Source of the DNA: Aerococcus urinaehominis
GTDB taxonomy: Bacteria > Bacillota > Bacilli > Lactobacillales > Aerococcaceae
Assembly (NCBI RefSeq): GCF_001543245.1
Contig: NZ_CP014163.1
Span: forward strand, 124,001 to 188,000
Direction: 5' to 3'
DNA length: 64,000 bases
In this document: one piece after another, positions 44,229-54,786 of the stretch
How the letters are laid out: each line of letters begins with the position of its first letter
How positions within the stretch are numbered: position 1 is the stretch's first letter
Notes under the pieces: model-generated
The model's input: the letters and a program-made list of their open reading frames with translations, nothing else
Told to the model about the DNA's origin: nothing
Databases searched by the model: none
Made by a program: the position numbers and the translations under genes

Positions 44229-47200
44229 TTAACGGTCCTCTTTACGTTTATAGGCAAAGACCATTAGACTACCAGAAACTAATAGAGATAGTGCAATGAG
44301 ATTTGTCTGAGACGCTAAGCTACCTGTCGCTGGTAGGCTAGGCTGGTGTGCTTGACCAGCTTGAGCGTCTGGACGAGTCACTTTAGCACTGCCTTTAATC
44401 TGATCAGATTGACTAGATTTTTCAGGTGCTTTTTCCTGACCTGGTTTTTCTGATTTATGAGATCGTTCTGGCAATTTTCCCCCTTTAGGCTTATCTGATT
44501 TCTCTGGTTGAACAGGTTTTTCAGTTTGACCTGGTTGATCAGGCTGAGCTGGTAGCTCAGTTTCTGGGAAGGCTGGTAATTCCGGCTGGCTGGTGCTTGG
44601 ACCGTTTTCTGACACCGATGGCACTTGGTCTTCTGGGAAGACTGGTAGTTCCGGTTGAGTCGTACTTGAACCGTTTTCTGATACCGGTGGCACTTGATCT
44701 TCTGGGAAGACTGGTAGTTCCGGCTGACTGGTACCTGGTCCATTTTCTGATACCGGCGGTACTTGGTCTTCTGGGAAGGCTGGTAACTCCGGTTGGCTGG
44801 TGCCTGGGCCGTTTTCAGTCACGACATTATATTTTTTAGGCTCTATGTCATCTTTATCTTCAATGCCATCACCATCGTCATCTAAATCTGTCACATCAGG
44901 ATTGCCATCACCGTCAGTGTCACGTTGGATAGTAATATGAACTTCTTTAGTCAATTTAGAACCATCTGCGTTGGTAATCTTCACTAGGAAGACGAGTTCA
45001 CCTGTCTCATGGTCACCCCATTGTGGTGATTCTAGTGTACCTGTGATGGTCTTAGTCTCTGGGTTGTAGACTAAGCCAGCTGGTAGTTGGTCTACGCTAA
45101 TCTCAGCTTTCGGATCCTCTGTTTTGATTTCAATTGGCTCAATATAGTTCTTCTCAACCACTATTTGTTCGCTTGGACTTACCTTAGCTTGGGCGACTGG
45201 CGCAAGTGGTGTTTGTGGAATCACTTTGCCGTCTTTTGGACCAGAACCCTTGGTGGTTTCTTCCTCATCTGAGATACCGTCGTTATCATCGTCGATATCA
45301 TTGATATCAGGTTGACCATCACCATCGGTGTCACGTTGGATGGTAATGTGAACCTCTTTAGTCAGCTTAGAGCCATCTGAATTGGTAATTTTCACCAGGA
45401 AGACGAGTTCACCTAATTCGTGGTCACCCCACTGTGGTGATTCTGGTGTGCCTGTGATGGTCTTAGTCTCTGGGTTGTAGACTAAGCCAACTGGTAGTTG
45501 GTCTACGCTAATCTCAGCTTTCGGATCCTCTGTTGTAATTTCAATTGGCTCAATATAGTTCTTCTCAACCACTGTTTGTTTACTTGGTGTTACCTTAGCT
45601 TGGGCGACTGGCGCAAGTGGTGTTTGTGGAATCACTTTGCCGTCTTTTGGATCTGAACCTTTGTTGGTTTCTTCCTCATCTGAGATACCGTCGTTGTCAT
45701 CGTCGATATCATTGATATCAGGTTGACCATCACCATCGGTGTCGCGTTGGATGGTAATGTGAACCTCTTTAGTCGGCTTAGAACCATCTGCGTTGGTAAT
45801 CTTCACTAGGAAAACAAGTTCACCTGTCTCATGATCACCCCACTGTGGTGATTCTGGTGTACCTGTGATGGTCTTAGTCTCTGGGTTGTAGACTAAGCCA
45901 GCTGGTAGTTGGTCTACGCTAATCTCAGCTTTTGGATCGTCTGTTGCAATTTCAATTGGCGTGATTGCATGTTTTTCAACTACCGTTTGTTCGCTTGGAC
46001 TTACCTTAGCTTGGGCGACTGGCGCAAGTGGTGTTTGTGGAATCACTTTACCATCTTTTGGATCTGAGCCTTTATCGATTTCGTCTTTATCTGGAATGCC
46101 ATCACCATCGTCATCTAAATCTGTCACATCAGGATTGCCATCACCATCAGTATCGCGTTGAACAGTAATGGTTACTGTAGTTTCGACAGTTTCCAGCTTA
46201 TCATCCTCACCCAGACGATTAGCAGTTAATTTAATTTCAACTTCTTTTGATTCTTCGCCATCTTTCCAGTCTTGCTTAGGCAGGTGGCCAGTCACCATAC
46301 CAGTATTCTCGTCATAATTTAGACCTGGAATGCTGGCAACCATTTGCGCGCCGTCTTTATTAATATCCACTTTGATATCATCAATTGGTGTGCCGTTTTT
46401 GCCTTCTACTTTTTTATCTTGGGCAACCTTGGCTGTCATAGTTAGTGGTGTAAAGACTTTTTCTTGACCAGGGGTTTCGCGGTCATCTGGGATACCGTCC
46501 TTATCATCATCCGTATCATTGATATCAGGTTGACCGTCGAGGTCGGTATCACGTTGGACAGTAATTACAACATTTGTTTCTACTGTTTCAACTTCATCAT
46601 CTTCGCGTACGCGCATAGCAGTAATTTTAACCGTTATGTCCTTACTTTCCTCACCATCTTGCCAATCTTGTTTAGGCAGGCTACCAGTAATTGTCTTGGT
46701 GGCTTCATCATATTTTAAGGTCGGTACACTAGCAACAATCATGGCGTCGTCTTTATTAACATTGACGTTAATATCTTTAACTTCAGTGCCATCTCTACCC
46801 TCGACTTTAGTCTTCTTGCCGACACTTGCCTCAATAGTCATTGGCTCAATTGTTCTTTGGAAATAGGCTTGAGCACTATCAAAGCTACCATCTGGATAAG
46901 CTACTTTCACAAGCACGGATACTTGTTCATTATCAGCTAACTTATCCACTTCACTCTGTGGAAGGGTTACTGTACCAGTGTTAGGGTCTACAGTAATTTG
47001 ACTTGGGTCAACCTTAGAGTCTTTTGCTAGAGTAATACCATTAGGTGCAATAGAGTAATTAGTTGTCGCTGGCGGTGTAACTTCTGCTAGTTGTGACTTG
47101 TCAGTGACTTTATTGATGTCTTGGACAATCTGTCCTTGGCTATCACGAATTGGCTGACCATCTTTAGCCAAGAAATTGTGGTCATTATCAGTTTGATAAA

Positions 47201-50200
47201 GCTTAATTTGACTGGTGGCTGATTGACCCTTCTCTACCTTAACCAGGTCATAATCTGGCTCATATTTAGCTTGGTCAGACAAGCTGACTTGACTAGTGAA
47301 GGATAGGTCACTTGTAATATCTTGCCCCACCATATGATAGTTATCAAAAGTCCAGGTTGAAGTTGAACCTTGGTCTTCCTTGGCATAATTAGGCTTGAAG
47401 CCAGGATTTGGTGTGACTTGTGGTACAGCTTTAGTTAATGGGTTACTATTCTTGTCCTTACCAACAAGTTGGAAGCCACCATTAGTAAAGTCAATTTTAA
47501 CGCCAGCTCGTGGGTTAACATAGTAAGTTACTTCTTTAGTATCACTGTCACTCAATTGGGCATTATCTCCAGCTTTAAAGCTCACTTTCACGTAACCTGG
47601 CTTAGGCTCAGTAGTGATTTCATCAATTTTGTCATAAGCGACTAAAATAGTACCTGTAGCTGGATTATCATACTGGTGTTGGCCACCCTTCATTTGGACA
47701 GTTGGATTTTCAAAACCAATGAATTGCGGAGCTTTTGAAATCTCGTAATCCCATAGATTAATCTTGTCGCCATTTTTACCAGTCATGGTATTAGGATATT
47801 TAGCTGGATCCTTTTCAACCTGGAACTTAGCATCAATCTCAGTCGGGGTCGCACTACTTTGCGTGGCCTTATCAATATATTTTATATTAGCCAAGCCTTG
47901 TTTTTTAACAGTGACTGCAACTGAAGTTTTTGTCTTAGTGCCATCAGGATAGGTCACGGTAACTGGTACTGTGAAGTCGCCAGGCTTATCACCCTTAGGT
48001 AAAGCATCAGGGTCATCAATTGTCACTTTAACAGTTTTATCCGGATTAGTTGTCGGATAATCCGTCTTAACCTTGCTGATTAATTCTTCTTCAGTTACTG
48101 GTTCACCAAAGTCCTTGGTCACTTTTTCAGTTTTAGGAGGGTATTGTTGGTTATCAGCTGACACTGTAGTTTTACTGTTTACTTTTTGCTGTCCGCCATC
48201 TGGATAAGTTACCAGAACAGGCACATCAATTTCAGTTCCATGTTTAGCCTTATCTGGGATTTCTAGGGAGATGCTGCCGTCTTGGTTAATGGTTACTGGT
48301 ACTTCAACCGTTCCACCATCAGTAGTTTCAACCGGCACCACAGTTTGACCCTGGTCGTTTTTCTTCATGGTTGGATCTAGCTGGAAGCTGGTGTCCGCAG
48401 GTGGTGTGGTAGTCAGCCCCTTAGGATCAGTGAATCCTGGTTTTTCAATCGTTACTTTTTGACCAGGTTGGACGGTCTGAGGCTCATAGCTGGCCTGGTA
48501 TTCTTGCTTGTCATCCTTAACGACTAAGTCGCTAGTAACTTGGTCTTCACTACCATCAGGATAGGTCACCACAACTGGTACTTGAAGAGGTTGACCAGAT
48601 TGGGCACCTTCTGGTAGGTGTACAGTTAAGCTACCATCCTTATCATTAATGGTGACGGTTGCTTCAATCTTGCCACCGTCTTTGCTTGGTACTTCGATCA
48701 CATGCCCTCCATTTTTACCTGGTTTAACGCTTGAGCCAAATTTATATGTGGCAGAGGCTGGTACGTTATCGCCATAATTAGGCGCTGGTACAGTTACCGT
48801 AGTGTCCGGTTTAATAGTTTGCTTGGTATAGCTTGGTTTGAAGCGCTGACTCTGATCCACAACATTTACTTGGGCCTTGACTTCTGACTGGGTACCATCA
48901 CCATATTTAACCACTACTGGAATATCAACTACGGTGCCATCTTTGGCAGTTTTAGGTAAATCAATTGACACCTGGCCATCAGTGCCCAGAGTTACTACCG
49001 CCTCAATTTTACCACCATCTACCGTATCAACCTTAACGGTGTGTTGGCCCTGGCCATTTTGGCACATATGAGCTGGGAAGGCAAAACTTGCACTCGCAGG
49101 TTTGTAAGCATCCTGACCATCTTTAGTAAAGTTTGGCTTGTCTAATTGAACTGTGCTACCAGGCTTGCCATCCTTAGCCTGATAAGTAGGAATATAGGCT
49201 TGATTTTGAGCAGAAACAGTCACTTTGCTAGTAACGGTTTCACTTGTACCATCTTGGTAAGTGACTAAAACAGGTACTTCAATTGCAGTCTTGTCTTTAA
49301 TGTTTTCAGGTAAATCGACTTTAAGGCTACCATCTGAATTTAGTGTAACAGCAACCGTAGTGGCCTGGCCGTCAGTGCCGCCATCTGGGATAATCACTTC
49401 TAACTGATTATCAGCTTTTTTACTAAAATTATTAGGTAGCTTATCATCAAATTTGAATTGAGTGCCTGTAGGGGCCTTATCTAAGGGCTCACCATCCTGT
49501 TTATCTTGTTCAAAGAAGAATGGCGGGATAACATTAACAGCCTTACCTGGATTGCCTTTAGTTGGTGGATAGTGCCCTTGGTATTGGTCGCGTTGGGCAG
49601 TCACCTTCACGGTGAACTCAACAGTTTTCTCAACGGTCCGGTTCCCTTCTTGATAAGAGACTTTGACTGATTTGGTGATAGTGTCTCCGTCCTTACTAGT
49701 TTCAGGAATAGTAAATCTCACCTCACCGGTATTTTTATCAATTTCAAAGCTCGGATCATCAGCTAATTTTTCGAATTTAGGACCAGTAAAATGGTCTTGT
49801 TTTAGTTGGTTACCATTCAGGATTTTAGCTGGTATTTTAATTGTTTGATTTGGCGTGCCTATGACAGGCTCATAGCTAGGCGTCGGCGTGATAACCGGTT
49901 TTTTAGTGAAGGTTACTGTCTCCCCTGGGCGGTCACCATATTTGATTTGGATGGTCCCGTCAGTTTTAACAGTAACTTTGCCTGGATCTACCTTGTTTGT
50001 TTTAGCGACTTTATCTCTAATTGCTTCAATTTCCACAGGCTTAAGGTTATTTGGATCATCAACCAAGGTGTTTGGTACTTTCTCAGTATAGTAAATTAGG
50101 TTTTCAGTTATTGTACCGGATTTGGCGACTAAGTCAGTGGTAAATTCAGCTGTTACTTGATGAATTCCGACTTCGTGGGCCGGTTCCTCGATACTAACAG

Positions 50201-51971
50201 TTTTAGTAACTTTGTTCTTAATATCTTTGATTAAGTCAGTTTTAGAGTTTATGCCATTTAGGCCCCATTTATTTTTGACACCGTTATAGTAAACTGGGCC
50301 TAAGCCTTCGTAATCAATCTCAATCGCTTTTTCTACATCTGCTTTGGTAATTTTTTGTTTTGGATCATCTATGCTACGAATGACTGATTTATTTTTTATT
50401 TTTAGGATTCGGATCATAAATGGTGAGAATGAGTTAGTAAAATGGTCACCAATATACGTACCCATAACACGAGAGCCGCCATAATCGTTAGATTTACTTT
50501 CGTCGTAGGTACCAAAGATTTTTAGCTTGTCGCCTTCTTGTTTGAACTTTAATCCAGTTAGATGAGCATTTTTATCATTTGTCGGCACCCCATATCCGTT
50601 AGCACCCCAAAATTTAGTGTAATTTAATCCATTGCGTAATTGTGCTTCGACACCAGGTAGGACGGAGTACTTATTATTTTTAGGATTATCAGGATCAGGA
50701 GTAGAGAAAATATATACTTCCGGAAACTGACCAATGGCAGAAACAAACATATCCCCATTAACAACTGTTTGGTAAGGATCCTCGCCGGCTTTGTTTTTAA
50801 TGGTTAAATTTCCGCGCTCATCCATGGAAATTTGCTCTGTACTAAGATTTAACTGTGGATTTACTTTTATAAATTGCTTTATCAACTGATCTCTCTCAGT
50901 TTCAGCAATCGTATAATTATTCGGATCTTTTACTACTAATTTTCCAATATTATGACTCGTTAAATTAAATGGAATCTCTCCTGGTTTATTAGTAATTTGA
51001 CCTTCAGTTTTAATCACTTCTGCAGCAAATGGTGGCCGATAATAGAAGACTTTTACATCAGATGTAGCTGTTTTATTATCACTGTTTTTATCTTTTAGAT
51101 AAACCTTAACTGTTCCTGCGGTTTCTCGCCGCCCGTAATCATCTACTAATTCGGTCATTTTAGCTAATTCATTTTTATCAGCTAATACCACTTCAACTTG
51201 ATCAGCACTCAGACCTGCCTTAGTTAAAGCTTCTTTCACTTTTTCATTGCGTAAAACCTCAGCCGCAATATCTGCCTCAGAAATACCAGGTAAATTATTT
51301 TTGCCCTGTGTTACAAAAAAGTGGTGGCTAAGTGCGCCAGCAACTTTTGGCAATTTAATTTTATCCCAGTCTACCGGCTGGTTTAGTGGTCCACTAGCAC
51401 TATTGCTTGCCCGGTCTTGGTCATTACTAGTACTATTTGGCAAGTTAGCTGACCGTGACTCACTTAAAATTGCTTTTATTTCATCACTATCGGCTGCACT
51501 TTCATTGTCCGTAGCTTTATTTTTATCAAGGTTTTGGTCAGCGACTGGATTAGTTTTTGGTTTACCGTCGAGTGTTTGACCATCTTTAGGCTGAATTTCT
51601 GTTAATTCTTCAGGATTTTTCAGATCTTTTTCAGCTTCACCGCTGTTTTCTTTTAAAGCGGGTTTTGGAGATTCAGTGCTAGCCTCTTGATTATTATTAA
51701 CTGGCTCCAGAACAAGACTATTATCTGCTTCCGGCTTAATTGGATTTGCATCTTCGGCTGGGTCAGATAAACTAGATTGATTTTGATTTAAGCTTTTTAG
51801 ATTACTAGCATCAACCTCTTGAGCCTGCACAAGAGATTGACTGCCCAAGAACAGCAAGGAGGCAGATAAAGCAACTGACACAACACCCACGCTGTACTTA
51901 CGTAGTCCAAAGTGTGTTTTACGATCTGCCTGTTTTCTCAACCACTCTTTATGATTATGACGACTTAACAT
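44229..51971 (-). CDS. Giant YSIRK-type, LPXTG-anchored repeat surface protein
   Basis: 2580 residues from the ATG at 51971, with GAAAGGA 8 bases upstream; the 10 extra upstream codons include that site. The YSIRK-like signal (HFGLRKYSVGVVSVALS) is followed by a Ser/Asn/Glu-rich N-terminus. A non-repetitive region (about 200-700) leads to multiple Rib/alpha-like repeats (YPDGS plus VxVPV cores), then long beta-rich repeats, then thrombospondin-3-like D-rich loops (DTDGDGxPD) suggesting calcium binding, a Pro-rich 23-residue repeat and LPATG-hydrophobic-KRKEDR sortase signal. Probably an adhesin. A Mga-type gene, now broken, lies upstream on the same strand. Confidence 0.88.
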   Translation of the reverse strand: MLSRHNHKEWLRKQADRKTHFGLRKYSVGVVSVALSASLLFLGSQSLVQAQEVDASNLKSLNQNQSSLSDPAEDANPIKPEADNSLVLEPVNNNQEASTESPKPALKENSGEAEKDLKNPEELTEIQPKDGQTLDGKPKTNPVADQNLDKNKATDNESAADSDEIKAILSESRSANLPNSTSNDQDRASNSASGPLNQPVDWDKIKLPKVAGALSHHFFVTQGKNNLPGISEADIAAEVLRNEKVKEALTKAGLSADQVEVVLADKNELAKMTELVDDYGRRETAGTVKVYLKDKNSDNKTATSDVKVFYYRPPFAAEVIKTEGQITNKPGEIPFNLTSHNIGKLVVKDPNNYTIAETERDQLIKQFIKVNPQLNLSTEQISMDERGNLTIKNKAGEDPYQTVVNGDMFVSAIGQFPEVYIFSTPDPDNPKNNKYSVLPGVEAQLRNGLNYTKFWGANGYGVPTNDKNAHLTGLKFKQEGDKLKIFGTYDESKSNDYGGSRVMGTYIGDHFTNSFSPFMIRILKIKNKSVIRSIDDPKQKITKADVEKAIEIDYEGLGPVYYNGVKNKWGLNGINSKTDLIKDIKNKVTKTVSIEEPAHEVGIHQVTAEFTTDLVAKSGTITENLIYYTEKVPNTLVDDPNNLKPVEIEAIRDKVAKTNKVDPGKVTVKTDGTIQIKYGDRPGETVTFTKKPVITPTPSYEPVIGTPNQTIKIPAKILNGNQLKQDHFTGPKFEKLADDPSFEIDKNTGEVRFTIPETSKDGDTITKSVKVSYQEGNRTVEKTVEFTVKVTAQRDQYQGHYPPTKGNPGKAVNVIPPFFFEQDKQDGEPLDKAPTGTQFKFDDKLPNNFSKKADNQLEVIIPDGGTDGQATTVAVTLNSDGSLKVDLPENIKDKTAIEVPVLVTYQDGTSETVTSKVTVSAQNQAYIPTYQAKDGKPGSTVQLDKPNFTKDGQDAYKPASASFAFPAHMCQNGQGQHTVKVDTVDGGKIEAVVTLGTDGQVSIDLPKTAKDGTVVDIPVVVKYGDGTQSEVKAQVNVVDQSQRFKPSYTKQTIKPDTTVTVPAPNYGDNVPASATYKFGSSVKPGKNGGHVIEVPSKDGGKIEATVTINDKDGSLTVHLPEGAQSGQPLQVPVVVTYPDGSEDQVTSDLVVKDDKQEYQASYEPQTVQPGQKVTIEKPGFTDPKGLTTTPPADTSFQLDPTMKKNDQGQTVVPVETTDGGTVEVPVTINQDGSISLEIPDKAKHGTEIDVPVLVTYPDGGQQKVNSKTTVSADNQQYPPKTEKVTKDFGEPVTEEELISKVKTDYPTTNPDKTVKVTIDDPDALPKGDKPGDFTVPVTVTYPDGTKTKTSVAVTVKKQGLANIKYIDKATQSSATPTEIDAKFQVEKDPAKYPNTMTGKNGDKINLWDYEISKAPQFIGFENPTVQMKGGQHQYDNPATGTILVAYDKIDEITTEPKPGYVKVSFKAGDNAQLSDSDTKEVTYYVNPRAGVKIDFTNGGFQLVGKDKNSNPLTKAVPQVTPNPGFKPNYAKEDQGSTSTWTFDNYHMVGQDITSDLSFTSQVSLSDQAKYEPDYDLVKVEKGQSATSQIKLYQTDNDHNFLAKDGQPIRDSQGQIVQDINKVTDKSQLAEVTPPATTNYSIAPNGITLAKDSKVDPSQITVDPNTGTVTLPQSEVDKLADNEQVSVLVKVAYPDGSFDSAQAYFQRTIEPMTIEASVGKKTKVEGRDGTEVKDINVNVNKDDAMIVASVPTLKYDEATKTITGSLPKQDWQDGEESKDITVKITAMRVREDDEVETVETNVVITVQRDTDLDGQPDINDTDDDKDGIPDDRETPGQEKVFTPLTMTAKVAQDKKVEGKNGTPIDDIKVDINKDGAQMVASIPGLNYDENTGMVTGHLPKQDWKDGEESKEVEIKLTANRLGEDDKLETVETTVTITVQRDTDGDGNPDVTDLDDDGDGIPDKDEIDKGSDPKDGKVIPQTPLAPVAQAKVSPSEQTVVEKHAITPIEIATDDPKAEISVDQLPAGLVYNPETKTITGTPESPQWGDHETGELVFLVKITNADGSKPTKEVHITIQRDTDGDGQPDINDIDDDNDGISDEEETNKGSDPKDGKVIPQTPLAPVAQAKVTPSKQTVVEKNYIEPIEITTEDPKAEISVDQLPVGLVYNPETKTITGTPESPQWGDHELGELVFLVKITNSDGSKLTKEVHITIQRDTDGDGQPDINDIDDDNDGISDEEETTKGSGPKDGKVIPQTPLAPVAQAKVSPSEQIVVEKNYIEPIEIKTEDPKAEISVDQLPAGLVYNPETKTITGTLESPQWGDHETGELVFLVKITNADGSKLTKEVHITIQRDTDGDGNPDVTDLDDDGDGIEDKDDIEPKKYNVVTENGPGTSQPELPAFPEDQVPPVSENGPGTSQPELPVFPEDQVPPVSENGSSTTQPELPVFPEDQVPSVSENGPSTSQPELPAFPETELPAQPDQPGQTEKPVQPEKSDKPKGGKLPERSHKSEKPGQEKAPEKSSQSDQIKGSAKVTRPDAQAGQAHQPSLPATGSLASQTNLIALSLLVSGSLMVFAYKRKEDR
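44545..44820. repeat. Four 69-nt tandem repeats in the surface-protein gene
   Basis: The phase markers fall at 44563, 44632, 44701 and 44770, exactly 69 nt apart. Each unit encodes 23 residues of the type NGPGTSQPELPAFPEDQV. They form the proline-rich wall-spanning part just before the LPXTG. Confidence 0.85.
44850..46085. repeat. Three 411-nt tandem repeats in the surface-protein gene
   Basis: The segment GGGCGACTGG recurs at 45191, 45602 and 46013, 411 nt apart (137 codons). Each unit has a putative-Ig-like stretch (AEISVDQLPAGLVYNPETK) followed by a D-rich loop (DTDGDGQPDINDIDDDNDG). High DNA identity points to recent duplication or gene-conversion; copy number may vary between strains. 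Confidence 0.85.
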
Positions 51972-52053
51972 TTTTCCATTCCTTTCTGTGATCTCTGCCA
52001 CACATTTTTTAACAGACCAAGTTTATCTTAGAAGATTTAGTTTTGCTGTTCTC

Positions 52054-52077
52054 TTTTTAGAATTATTATTCTAAAAA
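52054..52077. repeat. 10-bp perfect inverted repeat before the surface-protein gene
   Basis: TTTTTAGAAT and ATTCTAAAAA flank TATT, about 83 bp before the start codon at 51971. A second hairpin with CCCGGAC and GTCCGGG arms lies at 52087-52107. Either could be an operator or leader element. Confidence 0.4.
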
Positions 52078-52123
52078 TGTGTCACACCCGGACATTTCTT
52101 GTCCGGGATGCTAATTTGACAAC

Positions 52124-52152
52124 AAAAAAAGTCGAGCTTATACTCGACTTTT
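52124..52152 (-). terminator. Intrinsic terminator
   Basis: AAAAGTCGAG and CTCGACTTTT arms flank a 6-nt loop, with a T run on the minus strand. It is the second of two terminators between the Mga-like and surface-protein genes. Confidence 0.7.
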
Positions 52153-52370
52153 GCCTGGAATGCAAGACTTTTTAACTAGAAAACAATTAATTATTAAATC
52201 GTCAGGAATTGGGTTGGAAAAGAATATTTTAGTTGTTACTATCATGCAAATCATTCCTAGGCACCTTCATTATAATTTAAAAGCCAGTAAATATATGACC
52301 AAATTATAATGGCTTAATTCAAAATATGTCCATAAGATGTAATTGACTAAGTACAACATTGACTATGTAA

Positions 52371-52397
52371 AAACAAAAAAGCCGGGGTAGCCCCGGC
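52371..52397 (-). terminator. Intrinsic terminator of the Mga-like gene
   Basis: GCCGGGG and CCCCGGC arms flank TAG, with a T run on the minus strand. It lies about 200 bp beyond the stop at 52596; the stretch between holds no gene. Confidence 0.8.
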
Positions 52398-52595
52398 TGA
52401 GTTGGCAGAGGAATACTTTGACCTGGAAATAAGGGTTTCATTTGCTAGGTATTTAATTAAATAATTTCAAACCAGGTTCATGGCTGCCTCTCTATCTGCT
52501 AGTATAGTTGATAATTTATTGGTTAGCTGGTCTATTTTTAGTCTCAATTTTCATTAAAAAAACAATTGGCTATTAATTCGCTAAAAATGCAGGTA

Positions 52596-54110
52596 TTATT
52601 TCACTTTTGTTTGGATTAAATTCTCAGCTTGCTGGTAGACCCAACGCATCATATCTAAATCATTAAAAGCTGTAAAGATATAGCATGGTTTGCCCGTCAC
52701 AAATGGTAACTGCTCAGATAGGATAAAAATATCATGTGGTAGCTGGTCACTTTTAGTCCAGTCAAGGGTATGGTCAATCACCTCAATATCAACAAAGCCT
52801 TGAACATTGTTATAGAGGGCGGCCCGCACTTTTATATCCAGACCATGATTACCTGTATAGACAAGGACGCGCACATGTTCACGGCTTTTGCCAAGTTCAT
52901 AGGCAATATTGGGCCAATTAGCGAGCGTAAGAAAAAGCAGATATTCTAACGCTTCCGCCTGGTTTGCTAAGGGGATCTGCGTACGATTCATATACTCAGT
53001 CAAAAGGGCCTCTAGATCCTTAATAAAGTCAACATTTATTTGGGCAATCACTTCCTTCAAGTCCTCCATAAAAGTTGGATTGACATCCGCAAACAAATCA
53101 CGAATTTCTATCTTAGTAAAGCAATAATTATGGATATTCATACCAATAAAGTTTAGCTTATCCTGGTTCATAGAAGTCAAGCCATATTTCCCAGCTAAGG
53201 TGGCTAACTGGTTTAAAAAGCCGCAATAGTATTCAAAATAACTTTGACTAGTAAAAAATTTGCGGTCAATACACTGGCTTCTCAAAATAGTTTGGTCAGA
53301 AACAATCCCTACCAATAGCTGTTGCATGATTTCCTTGTTGAGCGGTAGGCGGCCAGTAGCTAGGTCAATAAAATGATGGTCAGTTGGTAGCGCATCTAGC
53401 AGCATTTGGGACTTTTCTAAACTTAGATCAGCTTGATTAGCGTCTACCCAATGTTAATCAAGATAACGCGTCAAATTGCAGGCTAGGCGTATATAGGTAA
53501 TGGGATACCTTTGTGCCATTGTAAAAAAGGTTGATACCTTAGCGAACTGGTTAAAAAATTCATGAATAGCAGAATAGCTCACCTGGTCAAAGGGCCAATC
53601 CTTTAGAAAATAAAAGGCATCCACAAACAAAGGATACACTTGCCTATAAATCGTTTCATCCATTTTGAGACTCATGGGGCTTCTTTGAACTAAAATAGGC
53701 CACCCTCTGTGGTTAAAGAATTCGTTCATGTGGTCAATTGCCCGAGAAATCGTCGTCCGGCTGACAAAGAGGTCATCGGCAGCCTGGTTCATCCGCTGGT
53801 AACGTTGATGAATTAGCCCATCTAAAAGACGGAACTCTGTTGAATTCTGGGCATATTTTTTAAAGAAATAGTTATAGGACAAATGAGGTTTAATTTTTAA
53901 GGTAATTCCTTGCTTGCTCTGACGCTCCACCTGTAATTCTTCAGTAAAGCTGAGCTCAATGTCTTGAATATCAGAAAAAACAACACTAATTGAGCTATCA
54001 AGTATAGCAGCTAAATCATCATAATTAAAAAGTTTGCCACGATTGGCAAAGAAAAATCGAATTAATTCCAGCTGACGCTGTGACTTATTAGGTAGCATTA
54101 ATTGACGCAT
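52596..54110 (-). pseudogene. Mga-type transcription regulator interrupted by one in-frame stop (TAA at 53454-53456)
   Basis: The start ATG at 54110 follows AGAGAGGAA. The first part (218 residues) has the N-terminal HTH region (KSQRQLELIRFFFANRGKLFNYDDLAAIL) and a second HTH (MNQAADDLFVSRTTISRAIDHMNEFF). The frame stops at TAA and resumes at once in the same frame (after R-Y-L-D, codons give HWVDANQADLSLEK) for about 285 more residues, ending in an EIIB-like domain. Total length about 503 matches Mga family regulators. A single nonsense change (for example CAA, GAA or TAT to TAA) explains it. Mga-type proteins activate surface-protein genes; the giant LPXTG gene is downstream on the same strand. 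Confidence 0.8.
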
Positions 54111-54202
54111 AAAGTGTTCCTCTCTTTTATTATTTATTAGTAAAATTGACTTACACAAAATACGAGATTGCGTTTTATATGACAACGTAATTTTTAGCAA
54201 CA

Positions 54203-54232
54203 CAAAAAAGGTTGAGCAGTGCAGTCAACCTT
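54203..54232 (-). terminator. Intrinsic terminator upstream of the Mga-like gene
   Basis: AAGGTTGA and TCAACCTT arms flank a 9-nt loop, with a T run on the minus strand. The nearest upstream minus-strand gene ends at 54787. Confidence 0.65.
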
Positions 54233-54651
54233 CCCTATTATACAAATATTTTAAAAAAATTAAAGAGACTTTCTGAGTTTACAGGCTTTCCTAGGCTAAC
54301 TAAGCCCTCTAGCAGTGACTTTGTTCATGGTAATTTTTAATTCAATTGAATTTCTATCATCATACTTTTATTAACTTAACTAATTTTTTCGCTTGCTCAC
54401 TAATTCCTACAACCCAAAAAAGAATGATGTAGTCAAAGTGTTACCCTTAAAAAACACATCTGCTAAGATAGCTTGCCTATCAAAATAAATCAGATCAAAT
54501 AAAAACATATTAAAGAAAAGCAATTCAAATCATAATCAATCAGTATCCATCTAATCGAGTGTCTAGTGATTATTCAGAGAAAGCAGTTACGGTGGTCTCT
54601 TCTTAATTTTCCTGGAAAATACTTTCTCTATTAATTTGTGGCTAGCATTAA
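54233..54651. other. Noncoding region
   Basis: About 420 AT-rich bases between two terminators. I see no ORF, RNA motif or repeat. It probably holds the promoter or operator of the Mga-like gene at its left end. Confidence 0.4.
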
Positions 54652-54702
54652 ACAAAAACGAGTGTCTTGGCTCCAGTTGTTTGTTGGAAGCAAGACACTC
54701 AT
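54652..54702 (-). terminator. Intrinsic terminator of the OYE-like gene
   Basis: GAGTGTCTTG and CAAGACACTC arms flank a 21-nt loop, with a T run on the minus strand. Confidence 0.8.
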
Positions 54703-54786
54703 TTAAATTTGCAATGATTTAGACATCAGAATCTCGAATCTTTACATGACTGCTAGCTACTAGCTGATTCATCAATTAATAAGTAT

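Noticed and set aside
46464-46866. Plus-strand hydrophobic open frames inside the surface-protein gene
   Set aside because: Antisense shadows of Asp/Val-rich repeats; no ribosome site or promoter.
52087-52107. CCCGGAC/GTCCGGG hairpin as terminator
   Set aside because: No T run on either strand. It is kept only as a possible leader element of the surface-protein gene.
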